A DNA stretch of 64,000 nucleotides from Sinohyriopsis cumingii (taxonomy: Eukaryota; Mollusca; Bivalvia; Unionida; Unionidae), in the NCBI GenBank assembly GCA_028554795.2, contig CM068831.1, forward strand, positions 65,376,982 to 65,440,981, read 5' to 3'. Of this stretch, positions 1 through 15,530 are shown piece by piece. The notes under the pieces are model-generated. The model was not told the DNA's origin, did not search any database, and saw only the letters and a list, made by a program, of their open reading frames with translations. Each line of letters begins with the position of its first letter. Positions within the stretch are counted from its first letter, which is position 1. The position numbers and the translations under genes were made by a program.

Positions 1-582
1 GAGTTGCAAATTTGAATGTGGGACAATATCCCCTCAGGACAGTATCCCCTCAGGACAAAATTTGCCCAGCAAAATGAAAAATAGGACATAATCCCCACCC
101 AGTCCAGGTTTAGCCCTTTTTAAATGAACATCTTGGGCCCTTTTTGTTGGCTAACCCTTTAGTAGATAAAATATGTACAGTGTGCGGGTTAGATGTTAGA
201 TTTGAACAGACAAGGATATTAGGTGCCTACTGATCATTTTGATCTGAAGAATAAAAGGCACGTTATGGCTTTGTAACCTTGCTTTCATAAGTACTGAAAT
301 TGCTGTAGTTGACCGCTGTTCTTGTATTTTATGAAGTTCTTAAAAGCTAAGCCTTAATTTATTGAATAAACATGAAATATCCAAATTATTATTGATGACA
401 TGTCACATTTCTTCTTTTATCCCATATCCCATTTCAAAATAGGACAGTTTCCAATAGGCCAGTATATTTCTGACAGTTTAAAATCTCAGACTGGGGTAGG
501 TAATTATTTCCCCATCTTTCATTTTGCTGGGGTGCTTTGGTCCTTGGTTATTTTATCCTAGGGGAATTTTGTACTGAGGGGA
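1..582. mobile_element. Foldback/MITE-like element, left part cut by the window edge
   Basis: Two pairs of inverted arms face each other. CCCAGCAAAATGAAA at 65-79 has its exact reverse complement at 517-531. The 18 bases at 45-62 (TCCCCTCAGGACAAAATT) pair with 565-582 with one mismatch. The outer left arm is itself a short tandem of a TATCCCCTCAGGAC unit at 27-58. The interior is AT-rich with no coding frame, which fits a non-autonomous DNA element. I cannot see a target duplication because the true left end may lie outside the window, and no superfamily can be assigned. Confidence 0.55.
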
Positions 583-1029
583 TTTTCCCATGGAAAACAT
601 CCCACCCAACACAGTCAAATCTGCACACTCTTAACCCCTCCTTTCATGGCAACTGTTGATATATCTGAAAATGTGTTTAAATTTTAAATTCCCACTGAAA
701 GTCTTTCTGAGGTAGACATAGGTACTGTATCCAATTTACTAGTTATCCATAAACAGAACCAGAATTATGAATGTGTGGTAATTTATTTGTACATGCATAT
801 GTGGAATCACTGAGGTTTTTGTTCTCTATGCAACTCATGGTACTAATTCATAGCAAACCTATGGAAACATAATATTAAAAAAATTCAGTAAGTTTAAATT
901 TTTAGGTACTCATGATCAGAACTATAGGCCCATCCTTGATGCAACTTTTCTGTATCATTTTTTGATCTACACATGTTTTGATCATGTTGTTTCAAATCTG
1001 TACTTAAAGAACCAGGTGCTAATGTTAGT
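583..1029. other. AT-rich intergenic stretch, nothing recognised
   Basis: No coding frame of note, no repeat with a visible second copy and no RNA-like fold. The right edge is the target duplication (1019-1029) of the following SINE. Confidence 0.5.
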
Positions 1030-1287
1030 TGTTGTTGTTGTTGTTCTTGTAGGGTTTAACGCCATTTTTCAGCACATGATAGGCTATACATGGTGGCCAG
1101 TATTAATGGTGGAGGAAGAACCTGGGAAATGCCTGGAAAGAACCACTGACCCTCGAGAAGCTACTGGCAAGCTTTCTTACATACCCACACTGGCCGAATC
1201 CAAGACTCGAACCCATGCAGACAGAGGTGAGATGGCAGTGATCAATAACGGAGAGCGCTTTAGACCACTTGGCCACTTGGGGCCCCA
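1030..1287 (-). mobile_element. tRNA-derived SINE, family A, full-length copy 1
   Basis: Read on the minus strand it begins GGGGCCCCAAGTGGCCAAG, a tRNA-like head with an A-box (TGGCCAAGTGG) and a B-box (GGGTTCGAGTC). A body of about 150 bp follows, then GGCGTTAAACCC and an (AAC)n tail. An exact 11-bp target duplication, CTAATGTTAGT, flanks it at 1019-1029 and 1288-1298. These are the hallmarks of an RNA polymerase III-transcribed SINE moved by LINE reverse transcriptase. Overlapping open frames on both strands come from the SINE and are not genes. Confidence 0.9.
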
Positions 1288-1298
1288 CTAATGTTAGT

Positions 1299-1660
1299 AA
1301 TTAGTGTTCCAATTTATTAGTCAATTCCTTAAAAGGACTGAAATTGCATCAACAAAACATCGTGGTTTTTTTTTACAGTTACAAATAAGATAAGCTCTTG
1401 ACTGATTTGAATAAAATTGTACTTTTCATTATCAATCATTATAGCCCTCCAAACCTATGTATACTCCATTTCATGTTCACCTATTTCTAGATTGGTTCAT
1501 TTTTTCCATATAATTAGTACCTGAGTCCTTTCCTCCCACCTCCAAAAGACTCTTTTGAAAGCAAATCCTATTTGTTATATGGGTCAACAGATTTGTCATT
1601 TAATTCAAACTTATATAAAAGAAACCATGCATTTTATCTGATTTTTCAGAAATAGTAAAC
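1299..1660. other. AT-rich stretch, nothing recognised
   Basis: Low-complexity T and A runs with no second copy in the window and no coding frame. Confidence 0.45.
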
Positions 1661-1663
1661 TAG

Positions 1664-1664
1664 A

Positions 1665-1691
<27 letters not shown>
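1664..1691. repeat. (CT)n microsatellite
   Basis: Uninterrupted CT dinucleotides, about 14 units. A 123-codon minus-strand frame over 1611-1982 reads through it as an R-E-R-E run and has no other protein-like character. Confidence 0.95.
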
Positions 1692-1696
<5 letters not shown>

Positions 1697-1999
1697 ACCA
1701 AATTCTTTTTTCCATAATTTCATTTTCTAATATTCTTTTGCTACTTTCCATGTATGTAGTACAACTTTGTATCAAAAAGGTATTTTTCAAAGCTGTGAGA
1801 ACTTGTAGTCCAATCCTACTTTTATGGAAATAAAATATGGTTGAACTTAACTGAATTGAGTCATATATAAATAAGAGTTCCTCAAAGGGAATGATGCTCC
1901 ACTGTTTGATAAAGAATTTACTGGAATTCAAGATACTGTAAGGATATTTTGTTTTCTTATTAACAGACAAGTGTTGAAACAATCTCTGATACTCTTGAG

Positions 2000-3185
2000 C
2001 GACAAGATTTAAAAATCAGCCAAACATTTGGTGAACACCCTACACCAATATGACCATCCATTCAGGAGAATTGGTGACAAGATTTACAATATGTTCATTG
2101 TCACAGCCATATTTGATGTTTAAGAGGCACTATCTTCATTTAAGACCAGCTAGATATCATAAGAAGTCTTTTGGTGAAAACCTTTTGTTGATATAAGCAT
2201 ACATTCTACAGGAGTATTGAAAACACAGTTTCAAGATGGCCACCATGGTGGCTACATTAGATTTTTGACTGGCATTGTTTTCATTTAGGACTAACTATGC
2301 ACCATAAGAAGCCTTAAGTAGAGTAGGTACAAGACTTTCAACATGGCTGCCATTGTGACCATTTATGAGGTAAAATTGGTGCTATTTTCATTCATGACCA
2401 GCTAGATCTTATAAGTTGTTTTCTGGTGAAAACTCTATGTCTATATGACTTTCCATTTATGAGTACAAATAACAAGATTTTCATGATAGCTGCCACAGTT
2501 CCCATATTGGAAGTCAGAAATGCATCAGTTTCTTTCAAGACCAACTAGACACCATAAGAAAGCCTCCTGTCAATATCATTTTCCATTTAAAACAAGTAGC
2601 AACAAGAAGATTTTCATGGTGGCTGCTATTGTGGCCATATTTGAGATCAGATTAGCACCAATTTTATTCAGGATCAACTAGAAATATTGATTGGTCTTTA
2701 AGAGAAAACCCCAAGATAGCTGCCACATGGCCATACTGGATGTCAAATCAGCAACGTTTCATTTAGGACCAAAAAGACAAAAAGTCTTTTGGTGAAAACC
2801 ACATGTTGACATCACCATTGACTCATAAGGAGTAGCAATAACAAGATTTTCAAGATGGCTGCTGTTGAGCTATACTAGCTGTCCAAGCAGAATCATTTTC
2901 ATTTTGGACCAAACAGACATCACACATCATTTAGTGACAACCCTATACCAATGTTAACTTCAATTGGGAGGTTGCAACAAGACTTTTTAAGATATTGGCT
3001 GTGATGCCAATATTGGATATCACAGCATTTACGACAATGTAAACCTTGGAATGAATAAGAGTGGAAGTTTCGTGTCAATCATCGAAGCAGTTTAGGAGGA
3101 GTTGCAATAACAAACCTGTGGATGGCAACAGACAACAGACACCGGACAATGGACAACAGGCCATCTCATAAACTCATCTTGTCTA
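2000..3185 (+). repeat. Degenerate tandem array Y1 with AAGATGGC...GCCATATT motifs
   Basis: Units of roughly 110-150 bp recur, each with recognisable blocks: a CATTTAGGACCAACTAGA-like block, CATAAGAAGTCTTTTGGTGA, GTTGATATGAC with CATTCAGGAG, then CAAGATGGCTGCCATGGTGG followed by CCATATTGGATGTCAGA. About seven units are visible. The end (about 3100-3185) carries GACAACAGACACCGGACAA and CATCTCATAA, echoed at the end of the 33-34 kb array. Two more arrays of the family lie at 23.6 and 33.1 kb. It is an old dispersed element of unknown class. Confidence 0.75.
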
Positions 3186-3720
3186 TGACCAGTAGTATTC
3201 AAACTAGTCTCAGCCATCCAATCTTCCTGTTAAGTCCCTTTTTAATTGGTTTTTACTTAACTTCAAAATAGCCCAAATTCTTAAATCAACACTCATTGTC
3301 CCAAAGCAGAAGATAATCCAAAGTTTGTGCCTAATTCTTCACTGTATGTCAAAATATCAAAACAAATCTCTGAGACAGCCCTGGGCCTTAATAAACACCA
3401 TTCATTTCAGCTATCAGTATGTCTCTTTCACCTCCAACCCTTAAGCAACTTGAGCTGTATATACTTTCTAGGTAACAACTGAACTAAAGCCTACATACTG
3501 ATGCAATATCATTTCACAGTAAAAATAGAGGTGCCAAAAGTAACCAAAGCACTTCATCATTTGTGGCCCCTGGAGTGAATAAAGGCAAAAATGGACTTGT
3601 TCTATCATGATGTGACATATTTACTAGATGTTTTGAAACAGAGCGGATTATATCAATGGCTCTACTGAGTTACACTGAATAAATCTATCATAAAAAGTTA
3701 GCCAAACATCTGTTGATTTG
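3186..3720. other. Non-repetitive stretch, nothing recognised
   Basis: Moderately complex sequence with no coding frame and no other copy in the window. Confidence 0.45.
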
Positions 3721-3739
3721 TCATTTCATGAAACTGTTT

Positions 3740-3815
3740 GACACTTGACTAACTAACCAATCAACCAACAAACTAATGAACTAATTAACTAAGTAAATAG
3801 ATACATAAATAAATA
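3740..3815. repeat. Degenerate ACTA/CCAA tetranucleotide tract running into (AAAT)n
   Basis: ACTAACTAACCAATCAACCA-type degenerate tetranucleotides pass into ATAAATAAATAA. A decayed microsatellite. Confidence 0.7.
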
Positions 3816-6684
<2,869 letters not shown>

Positions 6685-6690
6685 CCAAAA

Positions 6691-6885
6691 GTCACAGTGG
6701 TAATTCATCGGTTAGCATCCAGTCACTAGTAATAGAAAGGATAGGTTTAATTTCCTAGCTTTGGATCAGTGAGCGGCGGCTACCGTGGTGCGTCCTTCAC
6801 TTTACCTCAATTGCATTGGTGCTGAATATCGTTCTAGTTGTGTTAATTTGACTTAACACACCAAACCAAATCACACATACTGCTA
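6691..6885 (+). mobile_element. Degenerate tRNA-like SINE remnant
   Basis: The head GTCACAGTGGTAATTCATCG followed by GTTAGCATCC resembles a tRNA D-arm/A-box. GGTTTAATTTCC about 40 bases later sits at B-box spacing. The tail ends ACACACCAAACCAAATCACA. A similar ACCAAAC tail follows the tRNA-like block at 7266. No target duplication was found, so this is an old copy or a chance resemblance. Confidence 0.4.
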
Positions 6886-7265
6886 ACAAACGCAGATGAA
6901 TAAAACTCAAAAGAGCAAATAATTCATTATCCTGAATATTAAAGAATGGTTATTTGTCTATAATCAACTTATTTTTTCAATGAAAGCAATTTATGACAGC
7001 CCTAGCCTTATTATAGAATCTGAAGATATTTAATGCAGTACTATAAATCACTCCCTGCGTGCTTTGAAAAATGGAACAGGCCTGATGTGCCCTCATCCTG
7101 TGCCATAAAACAATGAAGAAAAACATTAATACCTGTTCTCTAAATGTAAATTAAAACTTCAAATGTTGAAAGTATATACATGAAACATTCACCATCTACA
7201 CAACTAAGTGCTAAAGTTTTCAGTTTTGTTTACAGTGGACTTCTTGTGATGCAAGAAGCCATGAG

Positions 7266-8480
<1,215 letters not shown>

Positions 8481-8483
8481 TAA

Positions 8484-8636
<153 letters not shown>

Positions 8637-8771
8637 ATAAATATACACCACACAGAACGGAAAGTGCAATCCCTGGATTTTAAAGGAGAATGCTTGACAA
8701 CAGTAGGCAGAATTAATATTTAATACAAATAATACTATCATACAGTTAAGAGAATTTTTAATTGTACTCAA

Positions 8772-8845
8772 CAGAGATTCAAACCCAGGTCTGCAGGTAA
8801 ATGGCATCCATGGCTTCTCTGCACCAGCCCATATTCCATCATGAC
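8772..8845 (-). mobile_element. tRNA-like remnant on the minus strand
   Basis: Read on minus: GGAATATGGGCTGGTGCAGA, then CTGGGTTTGAATCTCTGTTG at B-box spacing. The compound microsatellite at 8484-8636 lies downstream on the same strand, as a SINE tail would. No target duplication was identified; the tail reading is inference. Confidence 0.35.
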
Positions 8846-8859
8846 TAAGCACACATCAC

Positions 8860-9365
8860 CAAAAAATTATGCTACTTAATCCGTGTTATATGCACTCATG
8901 TGTAGCAGACACACTCGCATGACAACCCAGTAATTAATTCTCATCTATCTACATATGAGATACATAATCTCAAATTATAAGATTCAGTGATTAATATTCC
9001 ATTTCTTAAAAAAAGAGACAAAGCCAAGCCTTAATTAAAATATTATACCCAATCTATGTTATGACAGTTTCATGCAGGATTGAAACTTTATTGACAATAT
9101 TTGATGATTCTCATATCTTGAGATTTTGATGGAAACCATGTAGTATTGAAATCTAACTTTTACTATGGAAATTTTAATTTGAAAGTTCTATAATTATATC
9201 ATTAAACTAAAATAAACACTGACATTCCTAAAATGTATGTATTATTATTAGCTACAAGCCATTGCTGTTGTGCTGCTGTATTTTGGCTTAAAAAAATAAC
9301 TGCAAACACAAGAATACCATAAACAGCACATTGTATGTCCACTCTACAATTAATAGTATATGTAG
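8860..9365. other. AT-rich stretch, nothing recognised
   Basis: No coding frame supported and no repeat copies seen. Confidence 0.4.
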
Positions 9366-9372
9366 GTACTTG

Positions 9373-9495
9373 TAGGGTATGATTGACTCTGGGTAGGGTA
9401 TGATTGACTCTGGATATTACTAAACAATGTGTCTCATGATCCTGACCTTTGGTCTCATGATCCTGACCTTTGGTCTCATTGATCATGATCTTTGG
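9373..9495. repeat. Two short direct repeats of about 20-22 bp
   Basis: TAGGGTATGATTGACTCTGG occurs twice in a row, followed by three near-copies of TCTCATGATCCTGACCTTTGG. The second unit holds TGACCTTTGG, the half-site-like core of the adjacent dispersed repeat. The 110-codon minus-strand frame here simply translates these repeats. Confidence 0.8.
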
Positions 9496-9549
9496 TAAAA
9501 GTCTGAAGTCTTGAACTAAAGTTCCTGTACACAAATCATTACTTTCTTA

Positions 9550-10385
9550 AAAAACTTACTATAACCCTACCGCTGGATGCTTAAAATACCTAACATGAAA
9601 ATTTCTTTCTTGCTGAAAATGTAATCGATTCACAAAGCTTGGAACTTGTCCTTGAACAAAAGTTATTAGGCAGAATTCTGAGTCACAGTGACCTTGACAT
9701 TTTGACCCCAAATCAATAGGCCTCTTCCTAATATTAAATCCAAGCCTTCCCCAAATTTTGGTCAAGATAAGCAGCCTATAAGTTACGTTTTTATGCAAAC
9801 AAAATATATTTTGCTCTGACAGTCAAAGTTGCCTTGACCTTTGACCCAAAATATAAGTTATCAACAAATTCTGAAGGTACATGGTAGAGAACTCTGTGTC
9901 AAAACAATTTTTAATTTTTCAGTAGTTGTGACCATGACTTCTGACCTTTTCATCATAAAATCAGAAGTTTCTACTTTACTCCAAGTTCAAGTTATCCAGA
10001 AAGTTTATCCCAAATCTGTGATGTAGAACTAAAGTAACTGCAGAAATCATTTTTCATTTTTCAATTCATGCCTTTGATCTTTTATCATGTTATCCATAGG
10101 TTTCTTCCTTGACCCAATTGCACAGCATTCACAAATTTTGGTCCATTTCTGTGATGCAGATCGAATAATACCATAAGGAAACCATTTTTCTTCTTTCGGC
10201 CAGTGAATTTGACCTTTCACCACAAAATCGATAGGTTTCTACTTTACCCCATGCACAAGCCATCAACAAAGTTTGGTAATAATAGGTTGTGAAGAACTTA
10301 GTTGTTGTGCAGAAATGATACATGTATTGGGAACAGATGAATACTGGTATCATTACATGTATCACTTTATGGTCGGCATATAAAA
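9550..10385 (+). repeat. TGACCTTTGACC dispersed repeat, copy R1
   Basis: Degenerate units of about 120-150 bp follow one another. Each has an ordered set of blocks: GTGACCTTGACCTTTGACC, CAAAATCAATAGG, CTTCTTCCTTACCCCAAG, CAAGCCATCCACAAAGTTTGG, GTGATGTAGAACT, and CAGAAACCATTTTTC with CTTTCAGTCA. About five units are visible, ending near GTCGGCATATAAAAA, a terminus resembling the other copies. The best receptor-like site is GCCTTGACCTTTGACCC at 9831-9847. The class of transposon is unknown. Confidence 0.8.
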
Positions 10386-10979
10386 AAATGCAAGTTGGTG
10401 TTTCTTCATGAGATTATGACAGATATATTGAGGTTTTTTTTTCTTCATTAAATATAAAGTTTGGGTATCTAACAAGGAAACATCACAGATAATCGAGAGA
10501 CCTAGGCATCAAAGTCATATTATTCCTGAGAAAGGTAAGCATAACAGTTGGATACCAACCAACCAACCCCCATTTTCAATCTCTGATAATATCCTGCTTA
10601 CTAGATTCATGCCATAAAGATCTATTGACTTTATAACACATGAGGATATTAACACATAATACAGGTTTTCAACTGAATGGCACTGTCCACAAAACAAGAG
10701 ACAATAAAGCTCCAAAAGTTGGAGTTGTCAAAGTAACTGGTATAATTAGTTCTTTTTTATACGTCTAATGATAGATCCTATGCATACTGGCATATTAAAA
10801 TCATTATAAAGCTATCTTTCTTTGCAAAAACCATGCATTGGTTGAATGATGGGTGGGTAACAGCATCCTTAATCTTGGAGACAAAAATTACTTGGTAATT
10901 GAAGGAGCACTAAAGAACACTCATGGAAGACTTTTTTCATGCACAAATCAACTCTGTCTTGACTGATCAATACCATACA
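10386..10979. other. Non-repetitive stretch, nothing recognised
   Basis: No coding frame or repeat copy found. Ends at the left terminus of a foldback element. Confidence 0.4.
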
Positions 10980-11375
10980 TATTCACTTACAAGTCCAACT
11001 GCAAACAACACAGACCCTTATCATGCCATCTCATAATGCACCAGCTTTTGTTGTTGTTGTTGTTATAGGGTTTAACCCTGGAAAGAACCACCGACCCACG
11101 AGAATCTACCGGCAAGCTTTCTCACATATCCACATTGGCCGAGAGCAAGACTCGAACCCACGCAGACAGAGGTGAGATGGCAGTGATCCGTGATGGAGAG
11201 AGCTTTAGACCACTCGGCCACTCAGGCCCCCTGATAATGCACCAGCAGACCAGGATCTATGCTGTTTGTTCTGCTGATTACTCCTAACTGTATAGACCCA
11301 GATCTGCCATGCATTAGAGGATAGAAGATCTGGGTCTATGCAATTAGTAGTTGGATCCAACTAATAAGTGGGTAT
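10980..11375. mobile_element. Foldback family copy A, interrupted by a SINE
   Basis: The left end reads TATTCACTTACAAGTCCAAC and the right end TTGGATCCAACTAATAAGTG then GGTATA, imperfect inverted copies of each other. Inside are further inverted segments around the family core (AACTGCACAGACCCAGATCT and its complement) and a CATAATGCACC loop. SINE A copy 2 splits the left part at 11046. There is no coding capacity. Confidence 0.75.
11046..11233 (-). mobile_element. tRNA-derived SINE, family A, copy 2, internally deleted
   Basis: Minus strand: head GGCCTGAGTGGCCGAGTGG with B-box GGGTTCGAGTC, body, then GGGTTAAACCC and an (AAC)n tail. Compared with copies 1 and 3 it lacks about 70 bp before the tail. 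An exact 13-bp target duplication ATAATGCACCAGC lies at 11033-11045 and 11234-11246, inside foldback copy A. The clean duplication shows it inserted after the foldback element was already there. Confidence 0.9.
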
Positions 11376-11438
11376 ATGGTAACTAACTGGCTAAAGGAAT
11401 AGTCACTAAAGACATTTTTACTGTAATCCCGTGCAAAA

Positions 11439-11482
11439 CGTACAAATATGGAACAACAGTGTGGAGATATTTGAAGTTACTG
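11439..11482 (+). repeat. 44-bp exact direct repeat, first copy
   Basis: The 44 bases from CGTACAAATATGGAACAACA to GAAGTTACTG recur exactly at 11994-12037. The spacer is about 510 bp. Confidence 0.9.
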
Positions 11483-11993
11483 GGATCCCGTGTAAAAGTA
11501 ATTAAAATTCTCCCAGAGATAAAATAATATATTTCCTAAAAGAATTTTTAAAAGAAACATTCATCTTTTTGCTGATGTGTGAATGTGTTATATTTTGTAA
11601 TTGTTTCAAAAGTAAATTACCAAAAATGTGGTGATGAAACAAAAATATTTTAAATCAATCTCTTGGGACACTTCATTTTAAAAAGCAGCTACCGACAAAC
11701 TCATCTTCAGGATGGACTAAACATTTGAAAACTGGACAAAGTGCTCCTCTTTATCATTTTTGTTGGTTCTTTTTTCCCCCAAACAGCTTGTTTTATTTAG
11801 TTGTACAAAAAGCTGTCTGAAATAGCTAAAACTAAGAAATGAAACTGTTTCCGTATAACATTTTCTCTAGAGTGACCATCAAACTGGTTCATCTGTGTTG
11901 TCAGTTTAAAAGGTGAACAAATTCTCTGACATGAATACAGTCTGTATGGTAACATATGTGCATTTTTAAAGAAAAATTATTAAAATCCTAAAG
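11483..11993. other. 511-bp spacer between the 44-bp direct repeats
   Basis: AT-rich, no open frame of note. It starts GGATCCCGTGTAAAAG, echoing the AATCCCGTGCAAAA just left of the first direct repeat. It could be an insertion or the product of a local duplication. Confidence 0.4.
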
Positions 11994-12037
11994 CGTACAA
12001 ATATGGAACAACAGTGTGGAGATATTTGAAGTTACTG
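11994..12037 (+). repeat. 44-bp exact direct repeat, second copy
   Basis: Identical to 11439-11482 over 44 bases, then diverges at once on both sides. Confidence 0.9.
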
Positions 12038-12059
12038 TAACTGACAACATCATGTCATG

Positions 12060-12730
12060 CCGTAAACAGATCTGTCATGCATCTTGATTAATGCAAGATA
12101 AATCTGATATCATTTCAAAATCCTCTATTGTAACTGCTGAGGAAATTTTCTGATTTAAACGACCAGATCAGAAAGGCCCCAAAAATATGCCTCATTGTTG
12201 ACATAATTCAGCGATGACCCTAGTCATCTATCAATCCCACTGGAGAAAAAAAGCCATATTGGTATTCAGGAATCAAAGGAAATGCCTCCCATTAAAACCA
12301 CAAATTCAGTCTTGAAGTGTGGCAAGAGATATTTACAATGTGCAGAAAATAAAAAGACTGTCGACACTTGTCCGTGTCCTCAGAAGAATGTTAGGTCAAC
12401 AACGCTCAATTCCAAAAACCCACCATAACCATGTGTCTTACATCTTGTAGAAGGACTTGTTCAAAATAAGCATCAAGCTCCAACAAAATCATTATACCTG
12501 GTCCATGACAATGAAGTGGGACAGCTCATTAAATCTAGTGATTTATGGCCATTTGAAAAAAGCTTTTGTTGGCTCCTTTTTCATTAATTTAATGCCTCTC
12601 TTGGGATAAGGCAAAGGTGCAGGACGCCAGACCTGCAGAATTTCAAAGACCTGTTTTAATTAATCCAGTATTTTCCACTTGTTGTCAGCAGCTGTAGGGG
12701 GCAAGGTGACATGTGACAAAACCTAAAATG
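12060..12730. other. Complex non-repetitive segment, possible conserved non-coding DNA
   Basis: Base composition is more even than the surroundings, with no tandem structure. It contains homeodomain-type AATTAAT/TTAATTAA cores near 12585 and 12656. No coding frame supports an exon. Conservation is only a guess from texture. Confidence 0.2.
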
Positions 12731-13489
12731 AAACATCTACTTTATTGGGGTAAAAGCCCGGTAACATGTCGATCTAACCTTGGATCAGTGGAATGTTCAC
12801 ATTTCAGGGTAATTCACCAATAGATCTTGGGTTTTTAAACCAAACATGTTAAGAAGTTAAATCATTGTCCTAGAATGACTCATCCAAGGGTCTAGAATGC
12901 CCTTAGAATTTACTGTTCTTGCTAGACATCTGAATTATTTTTACATCATCCATCATTGTTAATAGTACAACTCAAGTTTGTCTGAAAAATATTCCTATTA
13001 TAAACCTAACCATAAACTTTACCAAAATTCAAACTTTTTAAAAATATAACACTTTGTCAGATAAAACCAGGCCATAGTCATTCTGCAAAATGTAAGCTGA
13101 CTGCACGTTAACTACATCAATAAATTTCCATACTTGCAGAAGATTAAAATATCTACAGGAACACTGTGATCAAAACACAGTGAAGTCTTCTTAATCTTAC
13201 ACTGTCTTATAAATCGGGCAGTGGGATTATAATACTTAAATTTGAATTAAATGTTGCAATTCTTTACTAATGTGATGTATCAAATGAATGGAAGGAAGCA
13301 TGATTAATACAACTAGCAGTAGTTTTTGCTATCATTATTCTTTCGTGCCAGAGCTGATTATGCATTTCCGATGTTTTACAAAATCACTAATGAAAGTTTT
13401 ACCTCATCCTACTGTAACACCAAGTAAGCTTATGGTATAGTCCTAAGTTTGTTGTCAGTCGTTAATCATCCATGTTTTAAACCATTATC
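12731..13489. other. AT-rich stretch, nothing recognised
   Basis: No coding frame, RNA gene or repeat copy found. Confidence 0.4.
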
Positions 13490-14512
13490 TAGGCCATATC
13501 TTTTTTATCTGACTTTGATCAGACCTGGAATATGGGATTATATCATCAAGATTCTGGGTGAGCTTGATCATGAGTAAGTTCTACACATAGCACTGAGGTG
13601 ACTGTGCATCTCATTTTGTGAGCTTTTTACAACTCGGGAGGATATATTTTGGGTCTGATTCTGATTGAATTTATCCTGCAGGTGTATATTATCAAGATTT
13701 AAGAAAAGTCTGGTAATGAATCGAAGCTTGCTCCTAACTGACCAAGTTTCTTACAGTCTATGTGATTGTGTTTCTGATCCAAGTCTGAGCCGACTTTTGC
13801 GAACAGGCAAACATCTTCGAGACAATGAATAAGAATTTGTATGAGTTAAGATCTATGCATATTAATAAGGTGTTCTTGCACCTATTGGGCTAATTAACAC
13901 GACAACACTTTGATGAGATTCAGATCAAACTTGGTAACTAGGTTTAATTCAAAATCTTGATTGAATATGCATATGATTGAAATCATTGCATAATGAAGAT
14001 CTTGCATTGCATTGGTTGACAAGCAACACTTGAGAGACTCAATTTCTTAAAAGATTTTGGTCAAGTTGTTAAATAATCTTATATAATTAACATATTAGAT
14101 GAGTTAAACTGAAATCATATACAAATTTAAGAAGCTTCTATCATTATGGTCCGAGTTTCTATAATAAATGACATCTGCCCATATGAATGGGGTAATCTTG
14201 CATCTGATTAAGCTTGTTACCACTCTATAAACTATATTCCCATTTAATTTTGTCTGAATGTGGTGAACAGGTTTATAACACCAAGAGGAGTTTGATTGTA
14301 AGCAATATTAATTACGCTTTTTTCTTTAGAAAGTAGTTTTTAGTTTTATCATCCTAGCAAAATAGGCAAAATCAAAATGATTTATATCCTGTGAGACAAC
14401 TTACAAAGGGTTCTGTTTTTATAATATTACATAAATCTGCTTAGTGAAATGGTCAACTCAAGAGTTATGTACCCTGGTGAGTAATCTCAGATCCACCTGG
14501 ACCTCTTGTTTA
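13490..14512. repeat. Old degenerate dispersed repeat
   Basis: Recurring loose motifs (TTTGATGAGATTCAGATCAA with ACTTGGTAAC, TTTTGGTCAAGTTG, GACCAAGTTTCTTAC, GGTCCGAGTTTCTATAA) suggest decayed units of about 120-170 bp. It ends in GGTGAGTAATCTCAGATCCA then CCTGGACCTCTTG, a terminus of a type common in invertebrate repeats. No copy elsewhere in the window is close enough to define boundaries. Confidence 0.4.
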
Positions 14513-15285
14513 GTTATCTGATGATACACCATCCCCTCATTTTTGCGTGCCTTATAACATGGACACAAATTTAAATTTTTCTTACAAAAGGCAAAACAAG
14601 GCTATTATTTGCTTAACATGAAATTACGTTCAAAATTTACCAATGTATCACTTGTTTTATTCTTAAAAATGGTCAATATAATTTAACTTAATTTGCTTTC
14701 AATGTAGTGATAATAAATTCATTATTACCTATGTTAATAAAACATGAAAAAGTAAATTTACAGTCATGGCAATGCCAGCAAGTACTTCTGTTATAATGTA
14801 ATTAAATTCTTACTCTGTTGCTAAGCTGGCTTTATTTTGAAAAAGTCATAATATTGATGATTATGTGACATGATGACACAAACTTTTTAACTGTCTCTAG
14901 CAAACTACAATTCATAAATGAAGTCAAACTAAATTAAACATCTCAGTGTAGAAAAACCTAATTTCTTGTTAAAATCACACTTTTGACAACAAGTTTTAGA
15001 CTTATGTGGATAGTTTTTCAAAATTTGCAGTGATAAATCTGAAATAACTTGATATAACCAAAAAATACATATATTTTTGTCATTTCTCTTTCTTTTCTAT
15101 TTTTTAAAATGTATTTTTAATTCTAATCTGGAAGTAGTATTCAATGACACTGTAACCCATGTGCCATCTGTGTTTATTAGTACAAATGACATGGAACCAG
15201 TCAAGTGCTATTGAGGAATAAGTGTAGAGTGATCTCCAAATATCTCCATCTTTGCATATGTTTTTCTGATATATATATATATAAT
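14513..15285. other. AT-rich stretch, nothing recognised
   Basis: No coding frame or RNA gene. A short (TA)n of seven units is at 15270-15283. Confidence 0.4.
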
Positions 15286-15287
15286 GG

Positions 15288-15530
15288 AAATAAACAAAGC
15301 ACACTGAGAAATGGATGAGACAGAGAAAACTGGGTAGGTAGATATTTAATGAACAAAGCATATGGAAAAGTAGATGAGACTGAGTAAACTGGGTGGGTAG
15401 AAATTTAATGAATAAAGCACATGGAAAAATGGATGAGAACGAGGGCAAACTGAGCAAGTCAATATTTAGTGAACATGGCAAACAGAGAAATGGACAAGAC
15501 AGAATAAACTGAGTGGGAAGATATTTAGCC
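15288..15530. repeat. Minisatellite, about 60-bp period, four copies
   Basis: The block AATGGATGAGACAGAGAAAA, CTGGGTGGGTAG, ATATTTAATGAACAAAGCA recurs at intervals of 59-61 bp with heavy divergence. The 151-codon minus-strand frame at 15104-15559 is mostly its translation. Confidence 0.85.

Noticed and set aside
1030-1287. Functional tRNA genes at the SINE heads
   Set aside because: A- and B-boxes are present, but no full cloverleaf with paired acceptor stem can be drawn, and target duplications and tails show these are SINEs.
962-1291. 109-codon frame ending near GHLGPH
   Set aside because: It lies almost entirely inside SINE A copy 1 and contains its tRNA-like head.
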